Shown here: positions 7,618-14,952 of the stretch, piece by piece
Numbering within the stretch: position 1 is the first letter of the stretch
How the letters are laid out: every line of letters starts with the position of its first letter
IMG/VR virus record: IMGVR_UViG_3300025141_000182
Span: 1-46,329 of that record
From: a virus
Length of the DNA: 46,329 nt
Reading direction: 5' to 3' (one strand)
Position numbers and translations under genes: made by a program
Notes under the pieces: model-generated
Databases searched by the model: none
What the model was told of the DNA's origin: nothing
What the model saw: the letters and a program-made list of their open reading frames with translations, nothing else

Positions 7618-8025
7618 TTAGAACGGCACGTCATCAGCAACAGGCTTGCTGACAAAGCTGCTTGATTGTGAAGCTGACCCACCCGCCTTGGGGTAAATCT
7701 TAACAGGCTCAAGAAAACCCTTGGCGTCTTTCCTGAAGAGGGCAACACCGGTCTTATGGATAAAGTCCTTGGCGCTATCTGGTGGCGGGTCATACGTTAG
7801 GCCCACACCAAGGCACATCTCCTTGAAGTACTTGAGACCACCGGGAGTGTAGACATACCTGACCCAGGTTTCAAGGATGCGGTCATTCGTTGAGAACTCG
7901 ATGACCATTTCAATCCCTTTGTTCTTGGTGCTGAAAATCTTTTCTTCTGCACTAAGAACCTTAAAGGGGTAGTCACCCTCTGCTGGTCCAGACGTCATGT
8001 CATTTGGATTATAAGATAGTGGCAT
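7618..8025 (-). CDS. SSB-like single-stranded DNA-binding protein (DUF669-like)
   Basis: The 135-residue protein has a beta-rich body (YPFKVLSAEEKIF, GIEMVIEFS, RILETWVRYVY) like the DUF669 proteins next to phage recombinases. It ends after a Ser/Gly-rich linker in DDVPF, the acidic-hydrophobic tip by which SSBs recruit helicases, nucleases and primase. It sits directly downstream of the Sak4-like ATPase. It probably coats ssDNA during replication and strand annealing. The fold is inferred; the tip is visible. Confidence 0.7.
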   Translation of the reverse strand: MPLSYNPNDMTSGPAEGDYPFKVLSAEEKIFSTKNKGIEMVIEFSTNDRILETWVRYVYTPGGLKYFKEMCLGVGLTYDPPPDSAKDFIHKTGVALFRKDAKGFLEPVKIYPKAGGSASQSSSFVSKPVADDVPF

Positions 8026-8030
8026 GGTTG

Positions 8031-9002
8031 TTACCCTTCCTTGCTCTTGGCTACTAGCCAGTTTACGAGAGTCTGCACGCGCTGCAGAGGCATCTCATTA
8101 ATTTTACTCTTCACTTCAGCTGCAGACTTAGCCTCCAGTTTATTTGTGACGATGGTCTTTACATCATCTCGTGCGCCGGCAATCAAGAGGGCTGCTTGTT
8201 CTTTCAGTACCTCGATGTTGTTGCCCTGCATCTTAGACTGGTACTCTTCAAACGACAGGATGATCTTGGCAGGCATGTCATAACCAGCCCTGCACTTAGC
8301 ATCACGGCTTGGCCCACCGTCAAACACTAGCCACCGGTCGTTGTTTATTACACTAGCCTTTGCCCGGTTCTCACCATCCCGCTTGCCTGTACTAAACTCG
8401 CGGCACGCATGACCCACTTGGTCTGCCCATTGTACGACAAGGTTCCAGGACCTACCCTCCATCTCCATGCCGAACTTATAGAAGTCAGGACCGCAGGCAT
8501 CACCCTGTTTATGTAGACCGGTGTGGCCTAGCATCATGATGCCGATGCCCGCATCCCGAGCTTCATCCGCCTTAGCAAGGAGGCGCCGTACCTCAATGGC
8601 ACTGGCCTTGTCTCCGTTAGCCCAGGCATTGTATCCCTCGACACCCTTCTTCGAGACCCAGACCCCTTGGAAGTCTCGGTTGCAGACATGCTCACGGCAC
8701 AGCTGGTGCGCCCCGTTAAGACTGTCGAGTACAATCCACTCCACCCCCTCTGGGTTGGCTAGGATTACATCGTATGCGTGAAGCAGGTCTTCCCATGTTT
8801 CACACACACCATCGACGGGCAGGGCGGGCACGCCCAGTGCATCACATCCTGACTCTGTCTTGATGAACACGCAGCCCGGTGCGTTAGCCCCGAAGCTTGT
8901 CTTGCCGATGCCCGGCTCTCCATGGATTACAAGGCGCGGTGCCTTCATCATTGTTCTCTGTGATGCTGCTCGCGCAGCTGCTAGGTCAAACTGATTAACC
9001 AT
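8031..9002 (-). CDS. Sak4-like / AAA_24 recombination ATPase
   Basis: The protein has 323 residues from the ATG at 9002 (GGGAG 9 nt upstream). It has Walker A GEPGIGKTS (28-36), Walker B WIVLDS (Asp93) and a sensor-like GIMMLGHTG strand, which is the layout of short phage RecA-like Sak4/AAA_24 proteins. These bind ssDNA and promote annealing together with an SSB, which is the next gene. A small helical domain (240-320) closes the protein. The start overlaps the nuclease gene by 8 nt. It is too short and divergent to be full RecA. Confidence 0.78.
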   Translation of the reverse strand: MVNQFDLAAARAASQRTMMKAPRLVIHGEPGIGKTSFGANAPGCVFIKTESGCDALGVPALPVDGVCETWEDLLHAYDVILANPEGVEWIVLDSLNGAHQLCREHVCNRDFQGVWVSKKGVEGYNAWANGDKASAIEVRRLLAKADEARDAGIGIMMLGHTGLHKQGDACGPDFYKFGMEMEGRSWNLVVQWADQVGHACREFSTGKRDGENRAKASVINNDRWLVFDGGPSRDAKCRAGYDMPAKIILSFEEYQSKMQGNNIEVLKEQAALLIAGARDDVKTIVTNKLEAKSAAEVKSKINEMPLQRVQTLVNWLVAKSKEG

Positions 9003-9966
9003 TGTTCTTATCTCCCTGGTTGGGTAGCTCACTGTGAGCTGGTTTAGATTTAAAGCTCATGCCGTTTATGCTCTCGGTGCCACAACACACTGAGAAGTAT
9101 GGACAAGGTCCGTACCTTGCGACACAGCTATTCTGGAAACGGGGATACACCGTATGCTCTGCCGTCATTGACCTAGCAATCTGTACTATCTCCGTCGTTT
9201 TGCTTGCTGCTTCATCCTGAGTAAGTGGAATCTCTCGCCAGATGAACCGGTCAGCATTGGTCACATATTCCTGATGAATCCTGTGCCCGTACTCCCTGGC
9301 TGTCTCCTGGTTCTGTTCCTTGCGTACCCCATACTCAAGTGCAGTCTCTGATTTTCGTTTTGCGATTTTCTTTTTCTGCGCTGGCTTACTCTTTGTCTTT
9401 CGGATTACATCATACGCCAAGAGCGGCGCCCCCTTGGACTCAGCTACTTCTGACAGTGCTTCTCGATACAGTATCATCTGCGTATCAAAGCATAGCCCAG
9501 CCCAGAATGAAGAGCCTGGCTTCTCAACATCCGTACTGCCAGATGTCTTGTGGTCTACCAGGACCAGCCTGCCGTTCTTGTCTCTGAGAATCAGGTCAAT
9601 CTTTCCAGCAAACTGGATGCCATCAATAACCTTCTCCCATTCATGCTCAACTGCAACCACGCTATAGTGGTCCCTGATATGGGTACGGTGCTGATAGTAT
9701 CCAATCACATATGCGTCAACGCGCATGCCCTCAAGTCTGCCGGCCTCTGTCTGCCAGTAGTCATCCTCTTGTTGGAAGCTGCGCACATCTTCTATTGCTT
9801 TGGGCAGTGGCTTCTTGTTCCAGAATGCTTCTGCCCCTAGATGCACAGCTGTGCCTGTTAGCAGTGGCACCTGTGTGGTGGCTGATACACGCTCATCGAT
9901 GTATGAGTGTTTGAATTTACGTGGACACGTCGTGTACGTGTTCAACGAACTGGCTGTTACAATCAT
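8995..9966 (-). CDS. PD-(D/E)XK nuclease, Cas4/RecB-like with probable Fe-S cluster
   Basis: The protein has 323 residues from the ATG at 9966, preceded by GGGAGAG. The nuclease core is clear: GKID (Asp124), VLVDHK (Asp138, Lys140) and TQMILY (the QxxxY motif, Gln163). One Cys near the start (TTCPRKF, Cys14) and three at the end (SCVARYGPCPYFSVC: 281, 288, 294) match the 1+3 pattern of the 4Fe-4S cluster in Cas4/AddB. A Lys-rich insert lies at 190-205. It probably resects DNA ends for the Sak4/SSB pathway. With no cas genes nearby, a CRISPR role is unlikely. Confidence 0.85.
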   Translation of the reverse strand: MIVTASSLNTYTTCPRKFKHSYIDERVSATTQVPLLTGTAVHLGAEAFWNKKPLPKAIEDVRSFQQEDDYWQTEAGRLEGMRVDAYVIGYYQHRTHIRDHYSVVAVEHEWEKVIDGIQFAGKIDLILRDKNGRLVLVDHKTSGSTDVEKPGSSFWAGLCFDTQMILYREALSEVAESKGAPLLAYDVIRKTKSKPAQKKKIAKRKSETALEYGVRKEQNQETAREYGHRIHQEYVTNADRFIWREIPLTQDEAASKTTEIVQIARSMTAEHTVYPRFQNSCVARYGPCPYFSVCCGTESINGMSFKSKPAHSELPNQGDKNNG

Positions 9967-10023
9967 GTTCTCTCCCTGGTGTGATGCATAATGCACCATA
10001 TCTCTGACAAAAAAGTTCGCGCT

Positions 10024-10665
10024 TCACTCAATTATTTCCCACGGGTCCTCGCCTAAATCAGGTACAGGATCTTCTATTAGCTTGTGGGTGTGCATGACAG
10101 GTGGACGCCCTCTGGCCGGAGCAAGCTGCCCACCCATCTGCACGGCTATATCAATATCTCCTTCCAGTATGACCTGCAAGTGCGGGTCACCTATTAGGTA
10201 CTGTGCAACGCGTGCCCTGTTGAGGCGCCGTGATGCTTCTTCGAATGTAGACATGATGGGCTCGTGGTCCAGCAGTCTCTCAACTGCCAGGCTTACGATG
10301 CTACTCATGCCAAGACCTAGTCTCTTTGCTGCCCTGCTTGCACGCTCAGCTGTCACTGGGTCCAGATGGGTTGTCACCTTCTTAAACCCCTTGCCCTTAC
10401 GCACCTTGCTTGGCGAGTTGGGCAGTGGGTCCTCAGTAAAATCCTTGCCCTCATACAACCAGCCGGCGATGCGAACAGACTCAGTCTCGGTGGGCACTTG
10501 GGCACCCCGAAGAAGGTAGCCAAGTCGGACATGATGTAGCCCCATCTGACTTGCCGCTTGCTTCTCCGAGATGCCTCGCTCACCTATGACTAGGCGCAGC
10601 CTCTCCCCCACCGCTTTCGCAAGTGGGTTCGAGTCCATGGGTAATTGATGATCACCCCGCGCCAT
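10024..10665 (-). CDS. Two-domain DNA-binding regulator: HTH plus ribbon-helix-helix
   Basis: The 213-residue product has an XRE-like helix-turn-helix (about 20-72: ERLRLVIGERG, SEKQAASQMG, HHVRLGYLLRG). After a basic hinge comes an RHH-like unit (95-134: KKVTTHLD strand, PVTAERASRAAKRLG, MSSIVSLAVERLL). The C-terminal 80 residues are unknown. I infer that it regulates the early region, with two different binding modes in one chain. It overlaps the upstream gene by 14 nt, and a second ATG (residue 10) could also be used. No integrase or divergent repressor pair accompanies it. Confidence 0.7.
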   Translation of the reverse strand: MARGDHQLPMDSNPLAKAVGERLRLVIGERGISEKQAASQMGLHHVRLGYLLRGAQVPTETESVRIAGWLYEGKDFTEDPLPNSPSKVRKGKGFKKVTTHLDPVTAERASRAAKRLGLGMSSIVSLAVERLLDHEPIMSTFEEASRRLNRARVAQYLIGDPHLQVILEGDIDIAVQMGGQLAPARGRPPVMHTHKLIEDPVPDLGEDPWEIIE

Positions 10666-11122
10666 GGAGTCTTGCTATTGCGGCATCATTATAACTGCTT
10701 TCGACGCGGAGCTTGTATTCAATATCCCAATAGGGAAGTATCTTTCTTATTTCTTTTAGCGCGTTGCCTGGGGCGGTGCCCGGCGCAAAGTAATCGGGAT
10801 CATCGGCGAAAGAATCCATAACTAAAACCAGCTCCCAATCATTCATACCTATGACAGCCACCACCAAATAATACAGACGCGCAATGTCCTGGATGCTTTT
10901 TAGTGACCCGTCAGGGATTCCATCTTCCGAATAATGGTGCCATTCAAACCAATCCTCATTGGTTTCAGCAAAGGTGGACAGACTAATCATTTCCGCAACC
11001 ATTGCTTCGTGCGGCTCCATGTTTTCTTTATGGCCTGCAGCAAATAAATTTTGTGTTTTGAGTTTACTAAAATCCGCAGTGATAAATGCGGCGCTGTCTG
11101 TAGTGTGTGTGGCAGTTGCCAT
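10652..11122 (-). CDS. Unknown acidic early protein
   Basis: The 156-residue product is acidic and mixed alpha/beta, with a Trp-rich middle (NEDWFEWHHYSEDG) and a hydrophobic core (ARLYYLVVAVIGMNDWELVLVM). It has no signal peptide or recognised motif. It is the first gene after an AT-rich gap at 11123-11233 and overlaps the two-domain regulator, so the two may be expressed together. The ATG at 11122 follows AAAGGTAACTACCC. Confidence 0.7.
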   Translation of the reverse strand: MATATHTTDSAAFITADFSKLKTQNLFAAGHKENMEPHEAMVAEMISLSTFAETNEDWFEWHHYSEDGIPDGSLKSIQDIARLYYLVVAVIGMNDWELVLVMDSFADDPDYFAPGTAPGNALKEIRKILPYWDIEYKLRVESSYNDAAIARLHGAG

Positions 11123-11233
11123 GGGTAGTTACCTTTAGTTAGTTACAATATATAGAGCGTTAAGCTCTGGTTTCCGGACAAATTATTTTGCCTTCCCTTA
11201 TTAAGACCCCAATGGACCCCAATTTCTGACAAA
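11123..11233 (-). promoter_or_regulatory. AT-rich gap with tandem 9-bp repeats, possible operator/promoter
   Basis: The gap holds GACCCCAAT twice (11205-11213 and 11215-11223, period 10) and an AGAGC/GCTCT hairpin sequence with a TTAAC loop (about 11156-11170). A TATATA stretch follows on the leftward strand. One helical turn between repeats suits side-by-side protein binding. No good -35 box was found, so a promoter is only suggested. Confidence 0.35.
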
Positions 11234-11422
11234 TTAATTTAAACCTTTTCCTTTTTCCTCCAACATCTCTTCATCGTTAAGGATTTGAATACCCTGCGCA
11301 TCGGTGTCCTTAAGAAATTCGATGGCTGCATACAGGGCAATCTGATCCAGCATGTCTGTTGTTCCTTGCGCTATGCTCTCCAGCGTAGCGATGATGGTCT
11401 CAATTCTTATCATCTGTGCCAT
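11234..11422 (-). CDS. Unknown small helical protein
   Basis: The 62-residue product starts after GGAGG with a 6-nt spacer. It is almost entirely helical (RIETIIATLESIAQGTTDMLDQIALYAAIEFL), with an acidic C-terminus. It overlaps the upstream gene by 23 nt. Its function is unknown; size and helicity would suit a small inhibitor or adaptor. Confidence 0.6.
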   Translation of the reverse strand: MAQMIRIETIIATLESIAQGTTDMLDQIALYAAIEFLKDTDAQGIQILNDEEMLEEKGKGLN

Positions 11423-11633
11423 CGTCTGCCTCCATGTGCTTGGCTTCCACTATCTGCACTAGCTCGATAGCTTCCGGTAGACTTGTAACGTAGCCAACGT
11501 GCTGCTCAAGCTTCCCTGGCTGGTGCATTATAATCTCGACATCAGTCTCACCGTGTCGCCACGCTGAATACCCAAGCCGTGTTTCAGTTTCTCTTAGTGT
11601 TCTCTTTACGAGGTTCAGTAACTCTGTCTGCAC
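11400..11633 (-). CDS. Unknown small early protein
   Basis: The product has about 77 residues using a GTG at 11633 that lies 10 nt after GGAGG. A TTG at 11642 is too close to that site. It has an N-terminal helix (ELLNLVKRTLRETE) and a GETDVEIIM strand. There is no known family. It overlaps both neighbours (23 nt and about 50 nt), which is tight even for this operon. Confidence 0.55.
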   Translation of the reverse strand: MQTELLNLVKRTLRETETRLGYSAWRHGETDVEIIMHQPGKLEQHVGYVTSLPEAIELVQIVEAKHMEADDGTDDKN

Positions 11634-11757
11634 GACGTTCAAGCCTCCACTCTGCTAGTTGTTCTGGTATTGATTCAATATACGACACAAGAGCCAGGCT
11701 AACGACCGGCGCTGCGAAGAGCATAATAAGAACCACTGTTCCAACATCTTCACCCAC
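11584..11757 (-). CDS. Small single-span membrane protein
   Basis: The product has 57 residues from a GTG at 11757 with AAGGAG 7 nt upstream. It has one hydrophobic span (residues 7-25, TVVLIMLFAAPVVSLALVS) followed by a strongly charged tail (RLERRADRVTEPRKE), so it is probably an inner-membrane protein with a cytoplasmic C-terminus. Possible roles include superinfection exclusion or changing the host envelope. The frame is open upstream to 11847, but that part overlaps the RHH gene and is not credible. Confidence 0.6.
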   Translation of the reverse strand: MGEDVGTVVLIMLFAAPVVSLALVSYIESIPEQLAEWRLERRADRVTEPRKENTKRN

Positions 11758-11758
11758 G

Positions 11759-11998
11759 CTACGACTCCTTTGCCCACTCAGCTGCCTCTTCCCACTCAGC
11801 TGACTCTTCCTTCGCTTGACTGACAACAGCATCCCAGACCTCAACACCCCTAGCTACACACAAGCGCATCATTTCTGAGCGTGTTGGTATACCGTGAGGG
11901 AATAGCTGCAGGTTGCTGCCTCCTCTGTCTATCAAATCATCAACTGCTTCCAGTAAGCCAGGGCTTACTCGAATACTAATCTTCTCTAGCTGGCTCAT
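11759..11998 (-). CDS. Ribbon-helix-helix (CopG/Arc-type) regulator
   Basis: The 79-residue product begins LEKISIRVSPGLLEAVDDLI: a short beta strand of alternating polar residues followed by helix A. A second helix lies around TRSEMMRLCVARGVEVW. This is the RHH fold, which dimerises and inserts the strand in the major groove. A 10-residue insert (GGSNLQLFPH) separates the helices. It probably represses a phage or host promoter; palindromes at 19390-19425 are possible targets. Confidence 0.75.
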   Translation of the reverse strand: MSQLEKISIRVSPGLLEAVDDLIDRGGSNLQLFPHGIPTRSEMMRLCVARGVEVWDAVVSQAKEESAEWEEAAEWAKES

Positions 11999-12300
11999 GC
12001 CTTGCTCCTTCTTGTTTGTTCATCCTCAATTGCTGTGCGTAGCTCCTTAAGTTCGTGGTTCTCTAGCTTCTCCGGCCTCACCTCTACCTCTCCGGCCATG
12101 TGATTGATGCTCATCAGGTCTGTGGCAAGCAGGACATTGGCGTTCAACATCTGCCGGCACACGGTAGCCATCTCCTCAATCTCTAGATAGACATCACCGT
12201 TGTCTGTCTCCAGTAGAAGCAGCTCCATAAACCCACCGCCATCACGCTCAAGCTTACGAACCTCACCGTTCCAAATTTCTTGTCCCTTTGGGTAATCCAT
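11995..12300 (-). CDS. Unknown acidic early protein
   Basis: The 101-residue product is acidic (MELLLLETDNGDVYLEIEEM) with a helical C-terminus (ENHELKELRTAIEDEQTRRSKA). That end resembles the end of the next upstream protein (TEDELTYLDTCIRAEQNKRKW), so the two adjacent genes (12304-12549 as well) may be distant duplicates. It overlaps the RHH gene by 4 nt (ATGA). Confidence 0.65.
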   Translation of the reverse strand: MDYPKGQEIWNGEVRKLERDGGGFMELLLLETDNGDVYLEIEEMATVCRQMLNANVLLATDLMSINHMAGEVEVRPEKLENHELKELRTAIEDEQTRRSKA

Positions 12301-12303
12301 GGC

Positions 12304-12549
12304 TCACCACTTTCTTTTGTTTTGCTCGGCACGAATACACGTGTCCAAGTACGTTAGCTCGTCCTCTGTTAAGTCACCTATGTTCTTCACAAGCAGCATG
12401 CTTAGGTGCTCCAGGCCAAGCACATCAATTGTCTGTGTTGGGTTGCGGCGCACGTATTCCATTGCAATGTGCTCGCAATCATCAACGTTAACCGTTACTA
12501 AAATTTCTTTTGCTGCCTGCGCAGGTATCCCCTTCCAACGTATTGCCAT
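12304..12549 (-). CDS. Unknown small early protein
   Basis: The product has 81 residues from the ATG at 12549, which follows the repeated early start sequence (GGAGAAACGCG). Beta strands (EILVTVNVDDCEH) are followed by helices, and the end EDELTYLDTCIRAEQNKRKW resembles the protein encoded at 11995-12300. A longer open frame to 12582 overlaps the upstream gene and lacks a ribosome site. The function is unknown. Confidence 0.65.
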   Translation of the reverse strand: MAIRWKGIPAQAAKEILVTVNVDDCEHIAMEYVRRNPTQTIDVLGLEHLSMLLVKNIGDLTEDELTYLDTCIRAEQNKRKW

Positions 12550-12559
12550 CGCGTTTCTC

Positions 12560-12766
12560 CTACATCCAGTGTTGTTTTTCATATGGCTTGTCAGTGTTTT
12601 TCATACCGCTAAGCAGCGCATAAGATGTTGACAGTGCGCCAAGGGCACCAATCAAAACGTCTGCCACTGTGCCGCTGACACCTGATGTGCCAAGGACAAT
12701 GAGCGTTGGCCCAAAGGCCGCAGCCAGCTTAGCCACCTCTCTTTTCTCGTGCTGATTAATGTTCAT
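12560..12766 (-). CDS. Small membrane protein with one or two spans
   Basis: The product has 68 residues from the ATG at 12766 (GAGG 8 nt upstream). After a charged N-terminus come one long or two short hydrophobic segments (about 13-29 and 31-52: FGPTLIVLGTSGVSG, VLIGALGALSTSYALLSG). It might be a second holin-like or membrane-exclusion protein. It lies far from the lysis genes and in the early direction, so a role early in infection is more likely. Confidence 0.6.
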   Translation of the reverse strand: MNINQHEKREVAKLAAAFGPTLIVLGTSGVSGTVADVLIGALGALSTSYALLSGMKNTDKPYEKQHWM

Positions 12767-13382
12767 ACCCAACCTCACAGTTAGTGTTACAGTTCTGCTG
12801 TGCCCAGTAGATTAATCCATAGGACGACAGCTCAAGCACGGCATTGATTGTCAGCCCCCTTGGGTCAGGCTTCGTGTCCCGGTAGAGCTTGCCTGCAGCT
12901 GCAACCATGCCGGCCTGGGCTATGCCCACCCCAATGCAGCAGTCCTTGCAGCTATCGCTGCTGGTTCTTCCGTTGCATATCGAGCCACCGCGTCCATCCG
13001 CTGGGCCATACAGCCTGTCACCGGCTGGCCTTTGTGGTCTCGGGCAGTGCGGCATGTCATCTACATCGTACACCTTAGCCCCATCGCTGCGTTGAACCAT
13101 GGTGTCTGTCTTGATTCCGATAGGGTGAACATCACCGCTGTCGCAAATCAGTAAGGCCGCCTCCTCGCCCGGGTTAAGGGAGAAGTCTGCGCCAGGCATG
13201 TGGCTAGGCATGCCCACTGATGACAGAAACTTGGACAGGTTATCGGTGCTCGTACACGACACTGTGTCATTGCCGGACGCAACACACACTGTGTCATAGC
13301 TGCCACCTATTGCCTGCGATGCCACGCCCATGACGATTAGTGGCAGGATGAACCCGCCAGATCCTGATTCTTTTTTACTCAT
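12756..13382 (-). CDS. Membrane-anchored or exported Cys-rich protein
   Basis: The product has 208 residues from the ATG at 13382 (TAGGGGCG upstream, a variant of the early TIR). An N-terminal hydrophobic segment (about 10-27, GFILPLIVMGVASQAIGG) suits a signal anchor. The exported part has many cysteines (VCVAS, VSCTS, SDSCKDCCIG, QQNCNTNCEVG) and could be disulphide-bonded in the periplasm. The function is unknown; superinfection exclusion would fit location and timing. It overlaps the next gene by 11 nt. Confidence 0.65.
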   Translation of the reverse strand: MSKKESGSGGFILPLIVMGVASQAIGGSYDTVCVASGNDTVSCTSTDNLSKFLSSVGMPSHMPGADFSLNPGEEAALLICDSGDVHPIGIKTDTMVQRSDGAKVYDVDDMPHCPRPQRPAGDRLYGPADGRGGSICNGRTSSDSCKDCCIGVGIAQAGMVAAAGKLYRDTKPDPRGLTINAVLELSSYGLIYWAQQNCNTNCEVGYEH

Positions 13383-13387
13383 CGCCC

Positions 13388-13711
13388 CTACTTTATTTTC
13401 TTTGCTGGTAGTTCCAGCAGTGTGAGTTGTTTGTAGATAGCCCACCGCAATGCAGCGATAGCCTTCTCCCCTGTTAGGTCAGGCATTTCTTTGAGCCGAA
13501 GCTCACCATCTTTAATCTCAATGCCGGACGGACCCGCACCAATGCCATCCAGCACTGCGTCTAAGATTGCGACCAGTTCATACTGAATGATTTCATGCTC
13601 TGCTAAGTCCTGCAGCACCAGCTTGTCTCGGTACGCTGCATTAGGGCACGTTCGCACATTGTGTCCACGCTGCCCGCATGCTCCGCACTTTCTTTTCTTC
13701 TTCCTTGTCAT
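13388..13711 (-). CDS. CCHC zinc-knuckle protein
   Basis: The 107-residue product begins with a basic patch and KCGACGQRGHNVRTCP: Cys9, Cys12, His17, Cys22 in exact CX2CX4HX4C spacing, the zinc knuckle that binds single-stranded RNA or DNA. The remaining 80 residues are acidic and helical (LAEHEIIQYELVAILDAVLDG; EKAIAALRWAIYKQLTLLEL). It probably binds nucleic acid and a partner protein, perhaps in early RNA control. CCHC knuckles are common in eukaryotic and retroviral proteins and unusual in phages. Confidence 0.7.
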   Translation of the reverse strand: MTRKKKRKCGACGQRGHNVRTCPNAAYRDKLVLQDLAEHEIIQYELVAILDAVLDGIGAGPSGIEIKDGELRLKEMPDLTGEKAIAALRWAIYKQLTLLELPAKKIK

Positions 13712-14001
13712 ATCAATCCCCTCTCCTTAGCCATGCCTGTCACCATTGCTCTAATAGTGGCGCCGCCATGGCCTCGTGGTTTCAATCCCTTAACGTGCGG
13801 CAGGCCGAGCGTAACCACCACTGCCGAGATGTTCTGCATCTTGGATTCGTAGCTACCCTTGGACCGCACGCCATTGTACTTCTCAATGAGCTGCCGATAC
13901 TTGGCAGTCTTGAGAATCTTATCGCCCCGCTTGTCTGCTTCGAGCCAGTCAAAGTACACACTGATTGTGTCTCGTAGCTCCGCATTACTGTACACTGCCA
14001 T
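13708..14001 (-). CDS. Stand-alone McrA-head-like DNA-binding module
   Basis: The 97-residue product resembles the N-terminal domain of ScoMcrA-type HNH endonucleases: an acidic helix (YFDWLEADKRGD), then KGSYESKMQNISAVVVTLG and LPHVKGLKPRGHGGATI. In those enzymes the head lies in front of modified-DNA recognition and nuclease domains. Here it stands alone beside a C5-cytosine methyltransferase (12 nt gap). It might guard or target methylated DNA. This comes from remembered family sequence. The TIR GGGAAACGCG precedes the ATG. Confidence 0.55.
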   Translation of the reverse strand: MAVYSNAELRDTISVYFDWLEADKRGDKILKTAKYRQLIEKYNGVRSKGSYESKMQNISAVVVTLGLPHVKGLKPRGHGGATIRAMVTGMAKERGLI

Positions 14002-14013
14002 CGCGTTTCCCTC

Positions 14014-14952
14014 TCACACTGCCTCTCTTACAGCGTTGATTAAATGTGTTATTACTGGTGGACACACGGCATTGCCCAGCATGTGGACTGCCTGTCTCCG
14101 GTGAATCTTGCCGCCCCTCTTGAGTGGCAACTTATAGCTGGCAGGGAATCCCATACCGGCGAGAATCTCTGGCACCTGTAGCATTCTGCACTTGTCACCA
14201 TCGACAAGCAGCCACCTATCCCTGGTTGTGAGCGTGCCCACAGGCCTATCGAGTGACCGGCCAGACAGGCCTGAGCCTGAGCCATAGAACGGGGCAAGGA
14301 ACCTGCCACTCTTGAGCTGTTCGCGTCCCCTGGCTACACGCTTACGTGTGTTCTCGCTCTTGTCTCGCACGATGCTCCACTTCCACGGTCCGTCCCAGTC
14401 AATGAATGGGCGGATGGCTTGGTGCGCTCGTGTCCCGAGCTTCAGCTTGATTGGGTGCTTGGACCTTGTGCCTACAAGGAACATGCGTTTCCTATTCTGA
14501 GGCACACCAAAATCTGCTGCATCCAGTACGTGTGGAGCTATCGAATAGCCCAGTGCATGCATGGCCTGACGCCACACTCCAAACAGTTCCCACTGCATAA
14601 ACTCTGCCACGTTCTCGACAATGAACACCCCTGGCTTGTGCATCTCTGCCGCGCTCACAACTGCCCAGGCTGTGGACCTGGATGAATCATGATGGGACTT
14701 GTCTGCGCCCCTGGCATTGCTGTGACCCTGGCAGCATGGACTAGCCAGCAACAGGTCATGTGCTGGAACCTGCGCCCAGTTTGCCTGCTGTAAATCCTGG
14801 CATGCGTGCTCGGTGCCCGGATGGTTGCGTGTGTGTGTCTCCACTGCTTCGGGCCAGTGATTAGCTGCCCACACCACCTTTACCCCTGCCGCCGTCGCAC
14901 CTTGGGTCATCCCACCCAGGCCAGCGAACAGGTCAATTGCTTTAATCGTCAT
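14014..14952 (-). CDS. dcm: C5-cytosine DNA methyltransferase (Dcm-type), orphan
   Basis: The protein has 312 residues from the ATG at 14952, preceded by AGGAACGCG. All main motifs are visible: I DLFAGLGG (7-14, SAM binding), IV SPCCQGHS (catalytic Cys in PCCQ, 71-78), VI VENV (112-115), VIII PQNRKRMFLVG (151-161), a target-recognition region about 200-245, IX RPVGTLTTRDRW and X GNAVCPPV. It transfers methyl groups to cytosine C5. No restriction enzyme is encoded nearby, so it probably protects phage DNA from host restriction. The PCCQ spelling (usually PPCQ) is a mild oddity. Confidence 0.92.
   Translation of the reverse strand: MTIKAIDLFAGLGGMTQGATAAGVKVVWAANHWPEAVETHTRNHPGTEHACQDLQQANWAQVPAHDLLLASPCCQGHSNARGADKSHHDSSRSTAWAVVSAAEMHKPGVFIVENVAEFMQWELFGVWRQAMHALGYSIAPHVLDAADFGVPQNRKRMFLVGTRSKHPIKLKLGTRAHQAIRPFIDWDGPWKWSIVRDKSENTRKRVARGREQLKSGRFLAPFYGSGSGLSGRSLDRPVGTLTTRDRWLLVDGDKCRMLQVPEILAGMGFPASYKLPLKRGGKIHRRQAVHMLGNAVCPPVITHLINAVREAV

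Noticed and set aside
8995-9966. Cas4-like gene taken as a sign of a CRISPR system
   Set aside because: No cas1/cas2 and no repeat-spacer array are present. The gene is in a phage recombination operon.
10024-10665. HTH protein considered as a lysogeny repressor of a temperate phage
   Set aside because: No integrase, excisionase, attachment site or Cro-like partner was found, so temperate life cannot be supported.
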